Assembly: GCA_018857735.1 (NCBI GenBank)
Contig: JABMCL010000453.1
Location: 1,296,501 to 1,360,500 of the forward strand
Length of the DNA stretch: 64,000 nt
Direction of reading: 5' to 3'
Origin: Alviniconcha marisindica
Lineage: Eukaryota; Mollusca; Gastropoda; Provannidae
Shown here: piece after piece, positions 61,599-64,000 of the stretch
Layout of the letters: every line of letters starts with the position of its first letter
Numbering within the stretch: the stretch's first letter is position 1
Position numbers and translations under genes: made by a program
Notes under the pieces: generated by a model
Seen by the model: the letters and a program-made list of their open reading frames with translations, nothing else
What the model was told of the DNA's origin: nothing
Databases searched by the model: none

Positions 61599-63535
61599 AA
61601 TTAATTAACTTATTTTGGGCATGTAATTCTCGTGCCTAATTATGAGGCGGGTTTGGGGGAATAGATATTGGAGAGATGTGTGGCAGGATGACTGACAAAT
61701 GGAGTGGTATGTCAGCCTTCTGTAAGAAGAGTCTATCCATCGCCTGATGACTTCATGGCAGTATTTGGCTCTCTGATATCAGAGGGCGCTGAATCACCAC
61801 AGATATCTGTTGCGGAACATTCGTGTATACGCAGTCACATTCTGTCGTTTGTACAAGCAACTCGAGTCAGACATCCCTGCCCTCGTCTTGCTGAGTGCAA
61901 CGTGGGCAGCTTCCCGTGTTGATGTTCACCTCTTACTCTGACCTCTGCGCAGTCGCTGGGGACGGCTATACCGGAAGTGCAGGACGTCTGCCTGTGTCCG
62001 GCACTCAGCTACCTGCTGGTCAGACTCAGGGACGGCTGGTCAAGGTTAGATTTCGTTTTTGCTTAGCATTATCATCCTGACTCCCGTCTTCCCCCATCCC
62101 CCACCACGATGGCCACGAAAAAAGGTAAGTGATTTACATGACCTATGCCCGATTTGTTCAGCTGATTATTTAGTGAGGTGGCGGTAATGCAGTCAGTATG
62201 GGGCCAGTATGTATGTATTCTCTTCAACGTGTGGATGATCTAGCCTCTACCTCCCGCTTTATCCGACAGTAGGTGGATGTTGCAGATTAAACATGGACGA
62301 TGAAGTGTCTTACGCAGATCATTTATCCCACTTGCAGTGGGACAGGTGCATGATTTATCCCACATCCGGTGTGCCGACAGGTGCATGATTTATCCCACAT
62401 CCGGTGTGCAGACAGGTGCATGATTTATTCCACACCCGGTGTGGAGACAGGCAGCTAATTTATCTCACACCCAGTGTGCAGAGATGTGCATGATTTGTCC
62501 CACACTCGGTGTGCAGACAGGTGGCTGATTTATCTCACACCCGGTGTGCAGACAGGTGCATGATTTATCCCACACCCGGTGTGCAGACAGGTGCATGATT
62601 CAACCCACATCCGGTGTCCAGACGGGTACTGATTTATTCCCACGTGTGCAACCTGTTTTAGTGTGCAGACAGTGCATGATTTATCCCACACCAGGTGTGC
62701 AGACAGGTGGCTGATTTATCCCACATCCGGTGTGCAGGCAGCAGTTTGAGGACTGGAGCTGTGACATGAGACTGATGAAACATGCCGTGTCCACGAGCAG
62801 CGTCATTGTTGTCATAGTGACCATTGCCGGAGACCGTCGGCAAGGCTACGTGGATGGGGAAGGAAGAGCCTATGACTTCATCTCTCGCGTCTTTGTCCCC
62901 TATAGTGACGCGCGACCCGAAGACCCCGTCACAGGTTGGTTGTCATGGTGACCTTCGATCTGACTGCGTGACCAGAAGACTCCGTCACAGGTTGGTTGTC
63001 ATGGTGACCTTCAACCTGACTGTCTGACCCGAACCTTCGCCTCAGGTTCATTGTCATAGTTACCACTGATCATGACGTGAGACCCGAAGATCTCGTCACA
63101 GGTTGGTTGTCATAGTAACCATTGTTCAGGACGTGCGACCCGAAGACTCCGTAATATGTTAGGTTGTCATGGTGACCACTGATCATGTGAGACCTGAAAA
63201 CCCCGTCAACTGTTTGGTTGTCATAGTAACCACTGACGATGGCGTGTGACCCGAACACTTCTGTTTCAGGCTGGTTGTCATAGTGACCATTGTGGTGACG
63301 TCGCACCAGTCAGAATGTGTGCCGGTCGCAGGCTGCACACTGTGTCCTATGGATCGCGAGTTCAGTTTGGGATTTGCTTGTCCGTTCACGGTGAAGACAG
63401 GAACGTGCTGACGGTTCTTCCTGCGGTGCAGCCTAGCGCGAGCATCAACGGCGACACCAACTTTAACTGCCACATCTAATTGTCGGAGACTTTAAAAACT
63501 CTCAGTTTATTCATTTTGGTTGTTGTTGTGTGTGT

Positions 63536-63589
<54 letters not shown>

Positions 63590-63762
63590 AGTGCGTGCGT
63601 GCGTGCGTGTGTGTTTGTTCTTCGCGAGTGACATAAATCATTTTGAATTTCACGCCCCTTTTCATTGCGACACTGAGTGTGACTGGTTTTAACGGGCAGG
63701 GTCGGCGCAAACCGTCCTGGCCCACTACTGGAGCCAAGAGATGGGGAAAGACGACCTTTACA
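55894..63762 (+). CDS. PBLD: PBLD-like (phenazine biosynthesis-like domain) protein, PhzF family, nine exons visible
   Basis: PhzF-superfamily proteins are isomerase-like enzymes with two similar domains and a catalytic Glu; the animal substrate is unsettled (family knowledge). Exons are 55894-56001, 58910-59009, 60040-60138, 60248-60281, 60660-60759, 61489-61518, 61953-62044, 62738-62934 and 63700-63762. They give 274 codons in phase, and the C-terminus lies beyond the window. Landmarks: start KKTVPVFVVDTFSDKPF; NMAEVAF with the presumed catalytic Glu at 54; VGLRWFNPAREVKLCGHGS; YSGDLVLKQDG; YDFISRVFVPYSDARPEDPVTG; then GSAQTVLAHYWSQ. Vertebrate members have His where GSAQ has Gln. Exon 4 is the least certain. 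Confidence 0.92.
56003..56530. repeat. 52-bp minisatellite starting at the PBLD exon 1 donor
   Basis: About ten copies of GAATCCATAATATGCCAAGA, GCTCGTTTTGTGTTGGC, TATTTGTATTTTCAT. The first unit begins within about 4 nt of the donor (GTGAGAATCC...). Diverged copies continue to about 56760. Confidence 0.93.
56812..56996. repeat. (CA)n/(CGCA)n microsatellite
   Basis: CA and CGCA repeats with interruptions in PBLD intron 1. Confidence 0.93.
57180..58370 (+). mobile_element. Second LINE fragment (RT domain), in PBLD intron 1
   Basis: Frames in order give VKPLLKKPSLD and NHRPISNLPFLSKTLGKVV, an RT N-terminal part. AHIRVVNDILSAVDNDN and LLLLDLSAA come next, then GVPQGSVLGPVLFVLYT, FADDTQL and LKFNDDKTEALLF, then NIGIILDSNL. 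Frameshifts and missing ends show it is dead. It differs in sequence from the 48-51 kb LINE, so it is another family. Confidence 0.9.
58390..58434. repeat. (GT)n microsatellite
   Basis: A pure GT run at the end of the LINE fragment. Confidence 0.95.
58910..59009 (+). CDS. PBLD: PBLD exon 2: catalytic Glu region
   Basis: The acceptor is TTTCTAG/GTT. The donor is ACAG/GTGTGT, which is the first repeat of a long (GT)n. The exon encodes IAIEMNMAEVAFLRPLHKDD, equivalent to the NLSETAF catalytic motif. Confidence 0.94.
59010..59100. repeat. (GT)n microsatellite forming the PBLD exon 2 donor
   Basis: About 45 GT dinucleotides begin exactly at the first base of the intron. Confidence 0.95.
59185..60039. 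repeat. 53-bp minisatellite built from the PBLD exon 3 acceptor and exon start
   Basis: About 16 copies of GTTGACAGCGGAGAGGGTGG plus GACTACG, identical to the true acceptor and first coding bases of exon 3. Each is followed by GTGTGTATGTGTGACG and TGTTTGCCT. Confidence 0.95.
60040..60138 (+). CDS. PBLD: PBLD exon 3: LRWFxPxxEVxLCGH motif
   Basis: The acceptor is GTTGACAG/CG and the donor is TTTG/GTAGGA. It encodes ERVGLRWFNPAREVKLCGHG and FATAAILFYRF. The acceptor and first about 20 nt are repeated in the preceding array. Confidence 0.95.
60248..60281 (+). CDS. PBLD: PBLD exon 4 (34 nt, tentative)
   Basis: The acceptor is TTTCAG/GA and the donor is CC/GTGGGA. It reads GHLAVGNSARYP and bridges exon 3 to exon 5 in the right phase (2 + 10 codons + 2). 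The donor is weak and the bridge sequence is poorly conserved in the family. Confidence 0.5.
60310..60659. repeat. ~47-bp minisatellite built from the PBLD exon 5 acceptor and exon start
   Basis: About seven copies of AGAACAGGTCTGTGACGTGT plus AACATTC. The true junction is AGAACAG/GTGTGTGACGTGTGAAAC. The units also carry TATGGTTGCTAGGCAACAA. Confidence 0.9.
60660..60759 (+). CDS. PBLD: PBLD exon 5: SGDL / VIRVDFPL region
   Basis: The acceptor is AACAG/G and the donor is CAG/GTAGGC. It encodes CVTCETHYSGDLVLKQDG and VIRVDFPLGV, matching TLSGEL...LDLPL in PBLD. Confidence 0.85.
61090..61212. repeat. (CA)n/(CGCA)n microsatellite
   Basis: CA run followed by ACGC repeats, in PBLD intron 5. Confidence 0.95.
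61489..61518 (+). CDS. PBLD: PBLD exon 6 (30 nt)
   Basis: The acceptor is TTTCAG/ACG and the donor is AAG/GTATGA. Ten codons, TATEHDNFIK, in phase 0. A (GA)n microsatellite starts 5 nt after the donor. Confidence 0.8.
61524..61598. repeat. (GA)n microsatellite
   Basis: A pure GA run immediately after the PBLD exon 6 donor. Confidence 0.95.
61953..62044 (+). CDS. PBLD: PBLD exon 7
   Basis: The acceptor is TGCGCAG/TCG and the donor is TCAAG/GTTAGA. It encodes LGTAIPEVQDVCLCPA and YLLVRLRDG, matching VQDICYSP...LLVRLSD. Confidence 0.9.
62325..62730. repeat. ~37-bp minisatellite repeating the PBLD exon 8 acceptor
   Basis: About 10 copies of ACCCGGTGTGCAGACAGGTG plus CATGATTTATCCCAC. The true acceptor reads ATCCGGTGTGCAG/GCAG. 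Only a few exonic bases are shared. Confidence 0.88.
62738..62934 (+). CDS. PBLD: PBLD exon 8
   Basis: The acceptor is GTGTGCAG/G and the donor is GTCACAG/GTTGGT. It encodes QQFEDWSCDMRLM, VIVVIVTIAGD, YDFISRVFVPYSDARPEDPVT. Both its acceptor and its donor edge are repeated in flanking arrays. Confidence 0.92.
62935..63290. repeat. ~56-bp minisatellite repeating the PBLD exon 8 end and donor
   Basis: About six copies of CGACCCGAAGACTCCGTCAC plus AGGTTGGTTGTCATGG. The true junction is GACCCGAAGACCCCGTCACAG/GTTGG. Each unit also holds GTTGTCATAGTGACCATT, a phrase found inside exon 8. Confidence 0.93.
63526..63590. repeat. (GT)n microsatellite
   Basis: GT run in PBLD intron 8. Confidence 0.95.
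63700..63762 (+). CDS. PBLD: PBLD exon 9
   Basis: The acceptor is GGGCAG/GG and the donor is TTTACA/GTGAGT. It encodes GSAQTVLAHYWSQEMGKDDLY. At least one more coding exon is expected beyond the window for the last 45-50 residues. Confidence 0.9.
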
Positions 63763-63960
63763 GTGAGTGTCTGCATGCAGCCCTTCCGTTCTCTCTCCTT
63801 TACACTGCAGACGCATGCGGTATTTCCGTCCTCTCTCCTTTACATTGAGTGTGCTTGCAGCCCTTCCATCCTGTCTCCTTTACACTAACGCATGCAGTCT
63901 TCTCTTTCTTTCCCTTTTACAGTGTCTGCATGCCGTCTTCTTTTTGTCTCCTTATCGTCA
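63763..63960. repeat. ~45-bp tandem copies of the PBLD exon 9 end and donor
   Basis: CTCCTTTACA followed by GTGAGTGTCTGCATGC, or variants, recurs about four times. The first instance (GACCTTTACA/GTGAGT) is the real exon 9 donor. Confidence 0.75.
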
Positions 63961-64000
63961 GACAGAAACGTATTCACGTCCAATTGGATTTTTCTGCCAA

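Noticed and set aside
63246..63479. 77-codon plus-strand ORF between PBLD exons 8 and 9
   Set aside because: It begins in the donor-derived array and does not resemble the PhzF family; exons 8 and 9 join directly in phase.

Overview
This window is eukaryotic and most likely from a mollusc, probably a gastropod. Short coding exons are separated by long introns packed with microsatellites and minisatellites. Decayed non-LTR retrotransposons and SINE-like fragments of a type I associate with molluscan genomes are scattered through it. The species cannot be named from the sequence.

Layout. (1) 1-22071, + strand: a KCMF1-type E3 ubiquitin ligase gene. Seven coding exons (2-8) are visible; exon 1 lies upstream of the window. 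Its fourth intron is a textbook U12-type AT-AC intron. (2) 22072-30801: no gene body seen; it holds 3' flanking and UTR sequence of two convergent genes. (3) 30802-44072, - strand: a nine-exon gene for a 226-residue ankyrin-repeat protein. It includes micro-exons of 30 and 40 nt, and every junction is in phase. (4) 45880-46107, + strand: the coding exon of a BBIP1-like BBSome subunit, divergent from the ankyrin gene. (5) About 47960-51135: a broken LINE with endonuclease and reverse-transcriptase remnants. (6) 52603-53526, - strand: a long intronless ORF, possibly retroelement-derived. (7) 55894-63762 and beyond the right edge, + strand: a PBLD/PhzF-family gene. Nine exons are modelled, with another LINE fragment in intron 1.

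The most striking property is recurrent. Many intronic minisatellites are made of copies of the splice junction they touch, meaning the exon edge plus its donor or acceptor site. This occurs at KCMF1 exon 6 (donor), ankyrin-gene exons 7 and 9 (acceptors), the BBIP1 exon (acceptor plus start codon), and PBLD exons 3 and 5 (acceptors), 8 (both sides) and 9 (donor). Other arrays abut exons without copying them. In the ankyrin gene the 81-bp unit is a multiple of three and stays open, so upstream acceptors could add 27-residue modules in frame.

The four recognised genes share no obvious pathway (ubiquitin ligase, ankyrin protein, BBSome subunit, PhzF-like enzyme). What links them is the genome's habit of amplifying splice-junction sequence.
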